From contig CM007991.1 in NCBI GenBank assembly GCA_002189035.1, positions 3,906,001 through 3,970,000 on the forward strand: a DNA stretch of 64,000 nt, in the 5' to 3' direction. The DNA is from Utricularia gibba (lineage: Eukaryota > Streptophyta > Magnoliopsida > Lamiales > Lentibulariaceae). Under the pieces are notes generated by a model that was given only the letters and a program-made list of their open reading frames with translations, did no database searches and was not told the origin of the DNA. The stretch's first letter is position 1. Every line of letters starts with the position of its first letter. Shown piece by piece: positions 9,431-21,160 of this stretch. The position numbers and the translations under genes were made by a program.

Positions 9431-11966
9431 GAGTTGAGGACTGACTGCAAGGCATTTTGGTGAAGAGGCCGCGTCTGTCTTCTACTGGTGTTGTGGATGT
9501 ACATACTGAGATGAGTAAAGGGTCGTCGTCGTCTCTGTAAATTACATGATGTCAGAAAGGCTCGAGTCTGCCGGAAGTGTTTTGGTTTAGCTTTCCAAGG
9601 CGGCCCCTTCCTCGTTGTACTTTGTTTTTGAGTTGTACATTGATAGCCTTGAGTTCCAAAAATGCCCCTGGGCCCTCGGGTACGGGTCGGGTAAGCAAAA
9701 TGTTAATATAAATCACATTTCTTATGTATATATATATTTATTTTTTAAACAAAAAAAGAAAAGCCGGGATGATTACACGTAGACGCAAGCAGAGCCGCTC
9801 GATGGAGATAAGACAATGAGATCGAACCTTCGCGATTCTGAGCTTTGAATAATTACATATGGGCCTAGGCCCAATTATATCTAATGGGCTGGGCTTTGTA
9901 ACTGAACCCTGTAAATTGTAAATAAAATTAATTAAATTTGCTAAGTTATGGGCAATTGGATTTTTGGTTGGCCTGATAAAAAGAGATTTTGATAAGCCCA
10001 TAAAAAATGCTAGGGTTTGTGCTTTATATTGAAAAGTTTCTAGAGATAAGATTTTCATTTGAACATTGCCTTGGTATTGAACTACATTGATTAAAGATCA
10101 GGAATCACCTTCAGTTGTCATGCATTGAAAACCAAGATCATTAGCCAGCATCACAACATTTTTCACTACCAAAAACTTTATGGCCACAAGGGACATTATC
10201 CATGGGTATGATAAGGAGTGGGAATTGAGGCATTAGGAAGTAGATGTAGATTATTTTTGTATTTTAGTGGTATTATAGTATTTATTTTCGAGTTAATATA
10301 TATTTTAAACAAATATATATTTTAAACAAATATATATTTTAAACCCTAAATATATTTTTTAATTAAATTAAATAAATTTTTAAAATATTTTTTATAATTA
10401 ATCATTTCATAAATAAATTAATATTAAATTTATAGAGCAAAAAATTTTAAAATTCCTTCTCAAACTCTAATATTGAATTAATAAGTGAATTGAGCTATTA
10501 TATGTCTAAAAATAAATTCAATTTTTTAAATATATAATTTTCAAATACTTTACTTTTTTATACATATTTTTATATACGTGTAATGAATGCTATGGCCATC
10601 TTGAATTAATTTTTATTTTTATTTTGAGACGATCACTTTCTCAATTTAGTGTAATACAATTTCTTTAGAATGTTAGTCTATTGTGTGATAAATATAGAAA
10701 AATTACATGTATTTTAAAAAAAACTTAAGACATTAGAAACCAACAAAAATATCATCATTAGAATGCTTAATTATATGGGATGTCAATCTTATGACCAAAT
10801 GTGGTTCATATGATAACACCGGCTTTTTATTGTCCTCTAGTGACACAAAATCATTGATCATCCAGTAACCTATTATTGTAACTATGATTGTTCTTATACT
10901 TCTAAACGGTAGATAGTGAAGACTTTTTGACCTGGTCTGAAGCACCCTAGGTTTTATGTCGAAAGGGTTTTCTCTAAACGTTATGGTGCGTTGCTTATTT
11001 CCATTTCTTACTTTCTTTTCACAAGAATGTGGTTTGGCTTATATCCTATCAATAACACCCGGGTTTTTGTTGTTCCCCGATCATCTGGTGTAGGTGGCAC
11101 CCTTTGAGTGGAGGAAAATGGACAGATCCGTACTCAGTTTCATCATCCCATGTCTTTGCAATATAAAATAAGTACTTCTTATTCTCTTCTGGGACATGGA
11201 GTCTGGAAGGAGACACCAGTTTCCTCCATGTACGGACCTGATTATTACATTAGTTTCCTTGGTAAAAGTCAATGCTTTCATTCCCCTTTCTTCTTTCCCC
11301 CATTGGACATAAAAGCAAGGTCCTACCTTTCCAAAACAAACCAGTCATGTACTGATTCATGGCGCTGCTCGTACCTTCTTCAAAATGCGACGCCGCTCAT
11401 CGGCCGGCGGCGAGTAAACATCTAACTAACCCTAATTCGTACATTACAATTGCCATCATTCGTGGGAAAACACATCTGATTCTGTTCTGTAATAATTTTT
11501 TTTAAAAAAAGATTAATCCAGACGTAATGCACCGTATTGTACTAATTGTACGGTATTGTCAACTTTTCTAGAAAGTGCTAGGATAAGCTTTTTAATTAAT
11601 GTAACAATAATTAAAATAATTATCGTTGAGAAATAAACTTAATTGGCCACTATTTTCAACTATCTTATTTTCTGTAGGAAATATTATAATAATTGGATTT
11701 TGAAAAAAAAAGAACTTGAAATTGTAGTAAACATGATGAAATATATTTATAATTTTTTAAAATGGTTTTACGATTTGTCGGTTATATGATTAATATAATA
11801 CTATTTTTGGAATTGAAAGTCAACTAGATTATGAAGGGATACCTTTGTTAAATAAGCAAAAGGAAAGAGACTACATGTAAGGCTAGTGGTATCGTCTGTA
11901 TTTGTTTCTTCTCATTTTATTGTCAGGTTCGGACATCCTTGTGCCTGATCTCCACTCCATTCTTAC
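9431..11966. other. Intergenic region with an orphan promoter-like segment
   Basis: The first 250 bases are probably the 3' untranslated region of the preceding gene. From 9,855 to 10,025 there is a cluster of TGGGCC/TGGGCT elements and an AGGGTTT telo-box without an obvious gene (separate entry). From 10,240 to 10,930 the DNA is AT-rich with a threefold near-perfect repetition of tatattttaaac-type units at about 10,295-10,345. From 10,930 to 11,430 the composition is more balanced, with open frames up to 105 codons that show no domain. The last 500 bases before the LBD gene are AT-rich promoter sequence. Confidence 0.5.
9855..10025. promoter_or_regulatory. Orphan site II plus telo-box promoter-like cluster
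   Basis: Within 170 bases there are four site II type elements (tgggcc, ggccca and two tgggct between 9,857 and 9,897), a further agcccat near 9,995 and an AGGGTTT telo-box near 10,012. In plants this combination marks promoters of ribosomal protein, translation and snoRNA genes. No matching coding sequence, and no C/D or H/ACA RNA that I could recognise, follows on either strand. It may drive an unannotated short or non-coding transcript, or be the remnant of a moved gene. Confidence 0.4.
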
Positions 11967-12691
11967 ATGAGAATGAGCTGCAATGGCTGCAGAGTTCTTC
12001 GCAAAGCTTGTTCCGGTAGCTGCCTCCTCAAGACTTGCCTTCAGTGGATCCCCTCACCTGAATCTCAGGCGAACGCCACCGTCTTCCTCGCCAAGTTCTA
12101 TGGCCGCGCCGGCCTCCTAAACCTCATCAGCGCTGCCTCTCTCGAACACCGCCAAGGTTCAGAGTTTCATATTGAATGCGTTATCTGTGGTATACTTCTA
12201 ACTGTTGCCTTGTGGAATTCGACGCAGAGACATTCAGGTCTCTGTTGTACGAAGCTTGCGGGAGGGTGATCAATCCAGTGGATGGAGCTGTGGGGTTACT
12301 GACATCCGGGAACTGGGCGCTCTGCCAGGCGGCGGTCGACGCCGTGCTTCAGGGATCTCCGATCACGGCAAAGTTCACCGGCGAGGAGCGCTCCTTTAAC
12401 TGTGATGCAAAAGAGGGGCACCCCTTTCCCTACGGCGATATCCGTCGCATGAACAAAGTCCCCTCAGAGCTCCACCCCGTCAGGATCAGAAACCACTTTA
12501 AACTAACCCCGGAAGTGAAGAAGTTCACAATCACGGAGTGGGGACCCAAGGGAGAAGAGCTCTGTAGCAGCCTTCGATCGCAGATAAAGAGGGTCCCCAG
12601 CTCCGACGACTCCTTTTCCGTTGAAACCGTGGAGCCGTCGCTGCTCAATCCGTCATCTCCTCCAACGCTCGAGTTGACTTTGGGACCCTAG
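11967..12691 (+). CDS. LBD40-42-like: LOB domain (LBD) transcription factor, class II
   Basis: Two exons, 11967-12156 and 12228-12691, give 217 residues; the 71-base intron interrupts at the position usual for this family. The LOB domain begins at residue 1. It contains the zinc-binding C block CX2CX6CX3C (Cys 5, 8, 15, 19), then [15 protein letters not shown] (GAS block) and [19 protein letters not shown]. It lacks the complete leucine-zipper-like motif of class I members, so it is class II. The C-terminus ends LELTLGP, an EAR-like (LxLxL) repression motif close to that of LBD40/41/42. Class II LBD proteins are nuclear regulators linked to nitrogen and metabolic responses. [12 protein letters not shown] replaces the more usual KGCSxxCxxRPC. 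The exact member cannot be decided by eye. Confidence 0.9.
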
Positions 12692-14705
12692 TTTAGTTAA
12701 TCACGCCCACCGTTTTTGATCCATGTATCCACCCCTCGAAACTAAAATAAATACCCTAATTTCCAATCTGATCTTCACATTACCCTCTTAAAGAGAGGGT
12801 TAAAAGATCTTTTTGAAAACTAATCATCATAACATTCTTTCTCACACGTCAATATCAAAATTTTACTATTTTTCACACATGATAACAATATGATTCTTAC
12901 TTTCAAAATCATCCACAGGGTTCAATGTCCCTGCCACCCTTAAAAAGAACATTATCATTTGCAATTAGTGAGACTCTGGGGCTTTAAAAAAGACGACTTT
13001 TTCCATCTAAATCGTAGCAAGACAGCACCCCAGTGCAGTTGCAAGACCTGTCAGAACTCGGGGGTTTTTAGCATAGTTGCAGTGAAGCAGGGGAGCTTGC
13101 AGCAGATGCCCGATGCTCTGCCAGTGGTTCCTTGCCCCGACCGCGCTTGGAGGAGGTAATGCGCCTCCCTCGAAAGTATCCAGCCGCGGTTTGTGCACGT
13201 AAATCCAAGAATCTGCTTTGGCACTCGTTTGGATGCAAGAGAAAGGGGGAGGAGTTTGGTAACAACTAACAACCTTGAAGTTTCTAGAAAAGGGAATCTT
13301 TCCTCAATTCAAAGGAACTGAATTTCTTTGTAATAAATAGATAGGGATAGACCTGGTGTGTACAAATAAATGAGGAATCTTACCATGATATCTATATTGT
13401 AAAGTGAAATTGGGGTGCTACCTTATATCCAAATCATAGCAAGGTAAGATATGTAAATCAATGAAAATGGTTTGAAATTTGATGCAATCATGAGTTTTTT
13501 TTTTTATGTTGGTATAAATATTTCATTATTTAATAGAAAGAATTTGATGAGATCATGGATACTAAATGTAAGAAGAGTGAAGATGAATTAAATGAAACCA
13601 GTTATCCTTTGATAATTTCATTTAGTTTCATCACAAGATAAATATCATAAAAAAATCAAAAGATTTTTAAAGGATTATGGACCAATCAATCAAACTATAA
13701 AAAATATGACCTTGAATTCAATTTATTCAAAATGAATCAAATAAAGTAAAATTGGCTCATAAATTCCTAGTTTACTATTTGTATTTTTCTTTTGAATATA
13801 CTTATTTCTCTACTTATATAAAAAGAGTCTCAATTTTGTTGCTGAATAACTCTGGTAGTAATATATTTTAAAATCAATGGTCCTAGTCATAGTTCTTGTA
13901 GAATTAAATTTATCAAATTTTAAGTGTGGTGTCTAGTATGATTCATCACTCCCTTCTTATTCTTTGTTCTATGAGTATGACACCATTTATATATATTGGA
14001 TTGCAATAATATTCAATCATTGAGATCCAACTTATTTTTCTTAAAAGATTCAAGATCTCATTTGTTAAGCACTCCTTGTTTGGAGTATCATATCATAATT
14101 GTACCAATTAGTTATGGGGGAGCAATAAAGTCCCAACTAAAACTACCACCACCAAGATCTAGTTTGATGGACTCCAAAAAGAATACACAAGGAAAACTCA
14201 GAAGAGATCTGATAGAAGAACATGGAAGGTCCTGCCCCATAGGGCTTTAAGGATCTTGGTAGGAAGAAGCCTCCTGAGGGACAATATACCAGGGGTTCTG
14301 TTCGATAGCCTATGAAGTCATAACTTGTCATCCTAGAATTCATTTCAGGGGATGACAATCAGTTTTTTTTATCAAATGCAAAATATTGATGATTTTTTAT
14401 ATTCTTTAATTTTTTTTAATAAACAATATTCAAGATTATTTTTACATATGGATAAATTTAGGATTCATGGTCATGAATTCAATATTCGATGATATGAAAT
14501 TGATCGGGTCATCATTAAGCCCCGCCCCGACCCGGTAGTTTTAGAATCGGATCCTTAATGGATAAATCGGGTACATGTGAATGTGACAGCCGACCGGCAT
14601 TACATTAGATAAGTTTAAATTATTAAATTAGGTTTACAAAACCCACTATTGTATAACAGTGGTATCTTTAGGGTTGCCAAAAATAGTAAGTAGTGCACAG
14701 TGGAA
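12692..14705. other. AT-rich intergenic spacer
   Basis: About 2 kb separating convergent LBD and BBX genes. Both 3' untranslated regions are here. A more balanced stretch at 12,950-13,280 has overlapping open frames on both strands without a recognisable product. I see no transposon domain. The 500 bases next to the BBX stop include GC-richer strings such as ccccgccccgacccgg at about 14,520. Confidence 0.5.
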
Positions 14706-15774
14706 TCAAGTTGCCAATTCTCTCTTCACGAACCTCCCTTTCATTCTTGGTCTGTTGTCGGCGTTCACTTTTCGGACCGCGTACCTTATTCGCTTCGAAA
14801 ACAGCCTCGTTCGCCGCTTGTCTCTATACCTCGACACCCTTGCGCCTCTCTCGGCGTCGGAACGAGTGGCCGCCGGGTGTCCAGTCATCATTCCGATGGG
14901 TCCGTCGGTGTGGGTCTTCCCACAGGAGCCCTGAAATCGAATCGGAAATTGGCTGATGCGCAGACCCAATCTCATTCATGCATTTGGATAGCAAGTGCGT
15001 AAAATTACTGCGGTGGTGCATTTGGTTTCACTCAACTAGACTCACACGTACCGTGCAGTTCAGGAGCCAGCAGTCGCCGGAATTAAAGTCCGGCCGTTTA
15101 CCGGTCATCCACGGAGATTTCTCGTCGTCCCACTCTCGTAAAACTCTTTCGAAGTTCAGGTTCAAAAAAGTGTTGCTCGGAGTTAGCTCCATTTTAGTCC
15201 CGTGATCCTTAAATTCCTCGGCATTTTGATGATGAGAGAGCATTTCGCATTCGAAGATCCCAATTTCCTCCATTTCAAACTTCTCATTGCCAAGCAAGCT
15301 CTCCACATCCGCCGCGAACTCCGCCACATCGATGTCCGACGCCATGAATTCATCGAAAAGCGTCTCCTCCTCCCCACTCGGATTCGGCGAATTGGAGAAT
15401 TGTTCGACAAGGGGATGCATTGTCGGAACTCGATAAAGCCCGTGTTCATCATCCACAGATTTGTCCTCGCTACTGGACTCCGGAACCAGGTGAAGCGGAT
15501 ACCAAGTAGCTGCAATCCCTGAGACGCCCCTCTTCTGCCGCGGACTCCTAGCTTTCCGAGCAGCATTTCGGTGCCACACCGGAACACGTGTCTCCCACCC
15601 ACTTGCCGATTTCAAACGAACCCTTTGGTGCCGCCGCGCCAAAGTGTTCGCACTGTGGACGGAAAAATCACAAGACTGGCATAGAAACGCATCATCCCCG
15701 GCACAGAACCACCGCGCCCCATTCCGGGCACAGTAGTCGCATACCCTCTTTGCCATCCTCCCGATCGCCACCAT
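14706..15774 (-). CDS. COL6/COL16-like (BBX14-17 type): B-box/CCT transcription factor, CONSTANS-like, single B-box group
   Basis: Two exons on the minus strand: 15052-15774 and 14706-14930, with a phase-0 intron of 121 bases (gtacgtg...tttcag). The product has 315 residues. Residues 12-49 form a B-box zinc finger (Cys 12, 15, 24, 32, 35, His 40, 49; the string [18 protein letters not shown] is typical). The acidic middle contains [23 protein letters not shown]. Exon 2 supplies the CCT domain at about 269-311 ([17 protein letters not shown], then [16 protein letters not shown]), which binds DNA and NF-Y subunits. Only one B-box is present, as in the COL6/7/8/16 group. Members are nuclear and act in light, shade and flowering or branching responses. 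The ATG at 15774 is the first in frame; MAKRVCDYC at 15756 is an alternative start. Confidence 0.92.
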
Positions 15775-18595
15775 ACGACGAGATATTTTCACAAAAACAG
15801 GATGACTATTTAACCATTCCTGGTAACCAGTGGCCCACGTGAGAGCACTTTTGCCCTTCAGTTAGCAGCGCTTTTTCCCCTTATCTGAAACGCGATTTGC
15901 TCCGGGACGAAAAATCCCAAACGCTGGAATCCCATTGGCTCCAGCTTCCGATGACGGATTTCTCGTGAGATAGTTATCGAGATATGTTTTCAAAAGGCAT
16001 CTATCCTTACGGACAAGTGGCTCTGCTTCGGGTCTACTGGTTTTAATGAAGCGCGCTCGCCTGTCATAACACAACGCCCTTGAACAGCTTCGCTGTTAGA
16101 TTCTTACACACAAGGAACAGAAAGCAAGAGGGATGTCTGTTTTGGATAAGAATTCTTAGATTTGCCACGTGTTACACTAAAAAATTAAATATATGATAAT
16201 ATCTCATGGTCTCCACTTGGGATGTTGTTAGGATAATATCTATTTATCTGCTAATTTTTATATTAATATTAAATATAGCTCAACTTGGAGTATAAAAATA
16301 ATAATTGATTTTTATAATATTTATTTAATAATATTTTTTTCAATGAGTATAATATATAATTTATTTATCAAAATCAATTATTAAAAAACAATTATGCATA
16401 AGAAGTTATATATTCATGTTTGATGATAACGTAAATTGATATGAGACATGGAAAAGGTAAAAACAACCAAATAGGGTCACAAGTCACATAGTTCTTGAGG
16501 AAAATTGGATTTGATGTGAACACTAAATCGAAAACCTAATGAATTGGAAGGAGACTACATAATCGGCCATGAAAGGTGAATCGCTATAAAAACTTAAATC
16601 GGTTGCTAAATGGAGTAGAAGAAAAACCGATCTACAGGCCCTGAATCGGCTTGCAAGTACAAATCAAACCAAGATAACTAATAAACCAGACACATTCCTT
16701 AAAAAGATAGTGTTAGACCTATGTTACTCTATGACAGATTGAAAAGCAGCAGATCAATAGAAATTTAGAACAAACGTTAGTTATATGTCATCAGGACCAC
16801 AAATGAGATTAAACATATCTTATTAGACACATAAAATAACTAACTTTTTTAGAATCGATCAATCAGGATACCTCTATAAATAAAAGTCCAACACAAAAGA
16901 AATACATTATGAATTCAATGCATAGTTTGTAATCATCTTCTTTTCACTCTAGTAAAACAAACTTTGTCAATGAACTCTTCAAATTTCGTGGTTTTCTATC
17001 ATGACATTTTCCACATATAAATCTATAGTCTTACTTATCGTTTTTATCATCATCACAAATCGATCCTAAATCATCAAATCGGATACAAAAACATCGATTT
17101 AATCCCAAAAATAGAATATTTCTCATTTATTGATTTTCGACCACAACAATGTTTCTTATAGAAGTAATTATCAAAAATTAATTTTAATAGAAGAGAATCA
17201 AATACATATTTGGAAGTTAGAAAAAATTCTACAAAAATAAAATTATTTTTAGTAAAATAGAATTGATTTCAAAACTTATATTTAGATTCTTACTTGGAGG
17301 TATAAGAACTTACAAAAGCCATGAAGATTAAAAAACTGAAAACTGTCACAAGAAATCTTCTATGTAGTGTAAGGTGATTATTAATGCATTCTAGTGCACT
17401 TTTTAGGTGCTTGAACCTTATTTTTAATGTCCACCATATCTGTTTCAGTGCTCTTATTTTAAGCTTCTTTCAGCTCTAGTTCTATCACTCATTTCACATG
17501 ATGTTGCTCCATTTTTACCCTTGTCATGGAGTGGCTTTTACCCCATGATACATGTATTGCACCATGTCTACTTACATTTCAGAAAAGTGGTCATTGTACA
17601 TTTATCTTTCACATATTTCGATCAATTTTTTACATCTATGGTGTTCACTTTTCTCAACAATTAGATTAGTGTGACCATTTTTCTAATACATACCACATAA
17701 AATACGTCTATTATTATTGTTCTGATTATATTGGGCCAACCTTTACTCGGGCTCACCTTATTGGGCTTATACACGGAAAAATAGATGGCCCATCCTTGTG
17801 ATCATTTGAGATTGGCAGACGAGTCGAACAAACTAATCAGTATTTTAAATGATTTTTTTTTTCGACTACAGACACAAATTAACAAAAAAATAATAAAATA
17901 ATATTATCGAATCACAGTCAGATCTGATCCTGGGTTGTAGATAGGGTATCGATACCTTCTTCGAATCCAATAATCGGAAACTAAAAATTGGTTAAAATGT
18001 TATTTCTAATAACACGTGTATTTTTCGCGAAGCTCGATTTGGGCAATTTCCTTTATTCGACGAATCCTATAAAAAGTAGCGTCGTGCATTGGAGTTTGCC
18101 TTAGCTGCATTAAAAAAACAAAACAAAAACTGGAATTGAATGAAAAGGAGGCGTACTTTAGCAAAGCCTCGTACGTATCGAGGAGCGTGTCGGGAGCGGA
18201 TGCCGTGTCGCTGGTGTCTGAAGTAAAGATGTCCACTTGCCGGCTCGATGGATGGGAGGGAGCCGGACAGGTTTTGGTTCATGGGAAAGGTAAGTCACGG
18301 GATTTGGTTTGGTTAGATTTTATTCATTTAGAGATAAACTAAAAAAAAAAAGATGGTTGTTTTTATTATTATTTTTTAATACTTTAAATCACCGTCTCGC
18401 ACGCCGAGGACTGGTACGGGCGCTAGGAGTCAAGAAAACCAACATTTAAAAACTAAAGAATTTGTAGACCACGGCGGCGCCGGCGACCGCGACAGAAGCG
18501 CTTTACTACAAGGAATAGACCGGGCACCAAGACGGCGCCGGCATCACATAACTCAGTATCCATCTACGCACTGCAAAAATTTATGAATCTCTTGG
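15775..18595. other. Intergenic spacer between BBX promoter and CRF 3' end
   Basis: The first 350 bases are the BBX promoter and leader. From about 16,150 to 18,000 the sequence is AT-rich; 16,420-17,140 contains oligonucleotides typical of degenerate repeats (ctataaataaaag near 16,874 followed by a non-coding leader) but no reverse transcriptase or clear terminal repeats. From 18,010 to 18,330 the composition is more balanced but shows no recognisable product. The last 200 bases are probably the 3' untranslated region of the CRF gene. Confidence 0.45.
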
Positions 18596-19501
18596 CTAGA
18601 CAAGGACGCAAGCTCCTCCTCCACTGCTGATCCCTGGAACCGGGTTTATGTCCATCCAGTCCATGAAACACTCATCGAGATCGAAATCGAAATCCGGCAA
18701 CGAACTCCCGATTTCCGTCCCGTGAAACCCGCTAAGGGGTAGACCGTCAAGGGCATTGCCTTCTTCACCAAATCCATCAAGTTCCAGTAGGGATTGCAGC
18801 CCCAGGTCTAAATCGAAGTCTCCGGCGATGAACGCCATCAGCTCCTCATCTACCGGAAGCGCCGCCAATGGCGCTTCGTTGCACATTTTCGGTGATTCCA
18901 TTTCATGACCCAAAGACGAAGGTGAAGTGTGTGACGACTCCTGCGACCCAGTAGTCTCGCTCTCTGAAGAAATTTCCGAAACCGAAACCGCGAAATCGAC
19001 GTTCTGCTTCGTTTCAGGGGAGCAGCCACCGTTGATCAACGATTCGAATTCCATTCGTTTAGCTTCGTAAGCGTTCGATGCTTCCTGGGGAGTGTTGTAA
19101 GTTCCTAACCAGACTCGTTTTCGCTGAATCGGGTCACGGATCTCTGCAGCCCATTTCCCCCATCTTCGTTGACGAACACCTCTGTATTTTCCTCCGACAC
19201 CTGGTTTAGCTTCAAGTAAGGGAAGTGGTTTCTTCAGGTGTTGTTTTTCCACAAAGTTATTGTCCTGATCTGAGGGTTCAGTTTCAGCAGGAGTTGATAA
19301 GCAAACTTCGTGGATAATAACAGCTTTTGATTTCCTCTGGGTGTGTGGTTCTTCGTCATCAGAGGAATCATCTGTGGCATATGGGTCAGAACAGATAACT
19401 CGGAGTTTCTTCAAGGAAACTACACCGGATTCATGGTGGCTACTCCTCTTAAAGCTCTGTGTCTCGTTGAGCACAGAACCTGGGTTTCCAAACCGCAGCA
19501 T
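18596..19501 (-). CDS. CRF/ERF118-like: AP2/ERF transcription factor, cytokinin response factor (group VI/VI-L) type
   Basis: A single coding exon, 301 residues, starting at the ATG at 19501. Residues about 31-50 ([20 protein letters not shown]) match the N-terminal CRF/TEH motif that defines cytokinin response factors. Residues about 105-155 form one AP2 domain ([19 protein letters not shown], then [19 protein letters not shown]), which binds GCC-box DNA. The C-terminus is acidic and ends with [14 protein letters not shown], an activation-type region. The [13 protein letters not shown] context and the C-terminus suggest the VI-L subgroup (ERF116-119) rather than canonical CRF1-6, but this is a judgement by eye. 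A leader intron is visible: donor at 19628 (GAAG|GTAAAG) and acceptor at 19503, immediately before the ATG (cttcgttag|gATG). A G-box cluster lies 1.5 kb upstream. Confidence 0.9.
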   Translation of the reverse strand: MLRFGNPGSVLNETQSFKRSSHHESGVVSLKKLRVICSDPYATDDSSDDEEPHTQRKSKAVIIHEVCLSTPAETEPSDQDNNFVEKQHLKKPLPLLEAKPGVGGKYRGVRQRRWGKWAAEIRDPIQRKRVWLGTYNTPQEASNAYEAKRMEFESLINGGCSPETKQNVDFAVSVSEISSESETTGSQESSHTSPSSLGHEMESPKMCNEAPLAALPVDEELMAFIAGDFDLDLGLQSLLELDGFGEEGNALDGLPLSGFHGTEIGSSLPDFDFDLDECFMDWMDINPVPGISSGGGACVLV

Positions 19502-21020
19502 CCTAACGAAGAACAGTGGGTCAGTTACACGATAAACCCCGGAACACGTACCGCAGCAACAAATACAAGCAGATCAAAGCGTATATGAATAGCTAAAACA
19601 TCAGTTTCGTGAAAGAATATTTCTTTACCTTCTGGGCACAAAGGCAGCGAAAGAGTCGAAGACGAAGGAGAGGAGAAGGTGCTCTGCTGAGAAAGGCAGC
19701 AGAGAGATTCTGATATGGGATGAGAAGCAGATGAGGGAGAAGAAGAAGGTGCGTATTGGGGAACAGAGGAGGCTCAATGGAGTTCCCCTGCCGACAGAAA
19801 AAACAGCTCTTCCCAATACACACCCCCACGAAACTCCACTTCCCCTTCGTCTCCCTTCACATTGACATGGGAGACAAAGCCAAAACGAAGCTAGCTCTCT
19901 GTCATAATCAAATCAGTACAACCCAGAAAAAAGGATTAGAAATCAATGGTTAGGATTCCTGAAAGTATGACATAATATCAGAAAAGTCATCAAAAGCACA
20001 GACGAACAGCGAAAGTGGACCTCCTCTAATACCCAGAGAAACAAATATCTTACGCTCTTTACTCCTTGCACAAAAGTGGGCTACACTACAACCAAACGCA
20101 TCTCTTTATACAAGAATTTCTTCGTACTCACAGACAACAGACAGGCTCCCCATTGACCGATCAACACACCCTCAGGAACAACACATTTTTTAAAAACCCA
20201 TTGAACAAATTCCAAGGTCACCCAAGGAAAGAAACATCATGCGTCGCATCGAACACATCAAAAAACCTACGGAAACAAAATTAAACACTCTCCCCTCCGC
20301 CATTACCGTTATCTTCTTCTTCCCCCACCCTACTGCTCTTCTACGGCGGTGAAAAACCAGTTTCCTACTGCGTATAAATACACCCTTCCGTATACGGAAG
20401 GGGTAAGTTTCATGAAAAGGCATGATGAGCTGGCACCCACCGACCACAGTTCATCAGCATGGCCATACATACATACATACATACACATCCGTCCCCAATC
20501 TTCACGCGACCTACCAGAGCGTGACCATCACGCCCAAGACATCTGTATGGCGCGTGGAGCGCGGCGACTGAACGCTGTTCGTGGTATCGTAGCCAACGAA
20601 TGCTGAACCGGCGTGGTTGCCGTTGGGCGTTTGTGACTTTTCCGCTGATTACCCCTAATCCTTAACATTCGCCCTCGTGTTGCCACGATATTACGGTACT
20701 GCCACTCATTAGAAAAATAAATAAACTAATAATTTATTTATAATATTGGACCTTTTTTTATTGAATAAAATTTTTGAATTGCTAATGGTTTTGAAGGGCA
20801 GAAAGGAATCTGCATATTTTTCCGTACACAGATTGCCTTTTATGCTCCTCATTTATATGGTAAGCAATCTCTATTTTCCGTACAATATAAATTTTGAATT
20901 AATATCTGCATTTACAATAATTATGAAAATTTCTTTATTATTTTCAAATAATATTCAAATTTAAATTTTCTGGGTATGGAAGCGCAGTGGCGATAGCGGG
21001 GTGGCGGCAGGGCAGCCGCT
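19502..21020. other. CRF leader intron, upstream exon and promoter
   Basis: The leader intron is 19503-19628. The upstream leader exon is C/T-rich on the minus strand (about 19,629-19,830). Upstream are moderately balanced sequence, a CATA microsatellite at 20464 and AT-rich promoter DNA at 20,690-20,960. No other gene is visible; open frames here lack any domain. Confidence 0.5.
20464..20486 (+). repeat. (CATA)n microsatellite
   Basis: Five tandem CATA units followed by cacat; a simple sequence repeat about 960 bases upstream of the CRF start. It is likely polymorphic in length between individuals. Confidence 0.9.
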
Positions 21021-21027
21021 AAGATAT

Positions 21028-21160
21028 CACGTGATGGATGCAGATCGAACGACACGTAGTCCGCCACGTGGAATTTCCTGGCAAGTGTGCGGCATTAATA
21101 AGGGACGGTACGGCCCGCCGAGTCACCGTTACGTGGAGGTTTATCTGCTATGGACACGTG
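21028..21160. promoter_or_regulatory. G-box/ABRE cluster
   Basis: Three perfect CACGTG palindromes (21028-21033, 21065-21070, 21155-21160) and two further ACGT cores (cacgta at 21053, tacgtg at 21130) occur within 133 bases, in a short GC-richer island surrounded by AT-rich DNA. G-boxes in this density are binding platforms for bZIP (ABF/GBF) and bHLH (PIF/MYC) factors. The nearest gene it could control is the CRF-type ERF, whose start is about 1.5 kb away; the next gene on the right begins 2.8 kb away. Confidence 0.65.

Noticed and set aside
9800-9850. Minus-strand ggttcgatc resembling a tRNA B box
   Set aside because: No matching T-arm stem, no A box and no acceptor stem; no tRNA could be folded.
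10733-10945. Minus-strand open frame of 70 codons
   Set aside because: Looked faintly like a transposon protein fragment but shows no recognisable motif.
14655-14680. String gtggtatc resembling a retrotransposon primer-binding site (TGGTATCAGAGC)
   Set aside because: Only the first seven bases agree and no LTR or polymerase sequence is near.
14659-15002. Plus-strand open frames of 87-100 codons
   Set aside because: They lie antisense to the CCT-domain exon of the BBX gene; codon content reflects the other strand.
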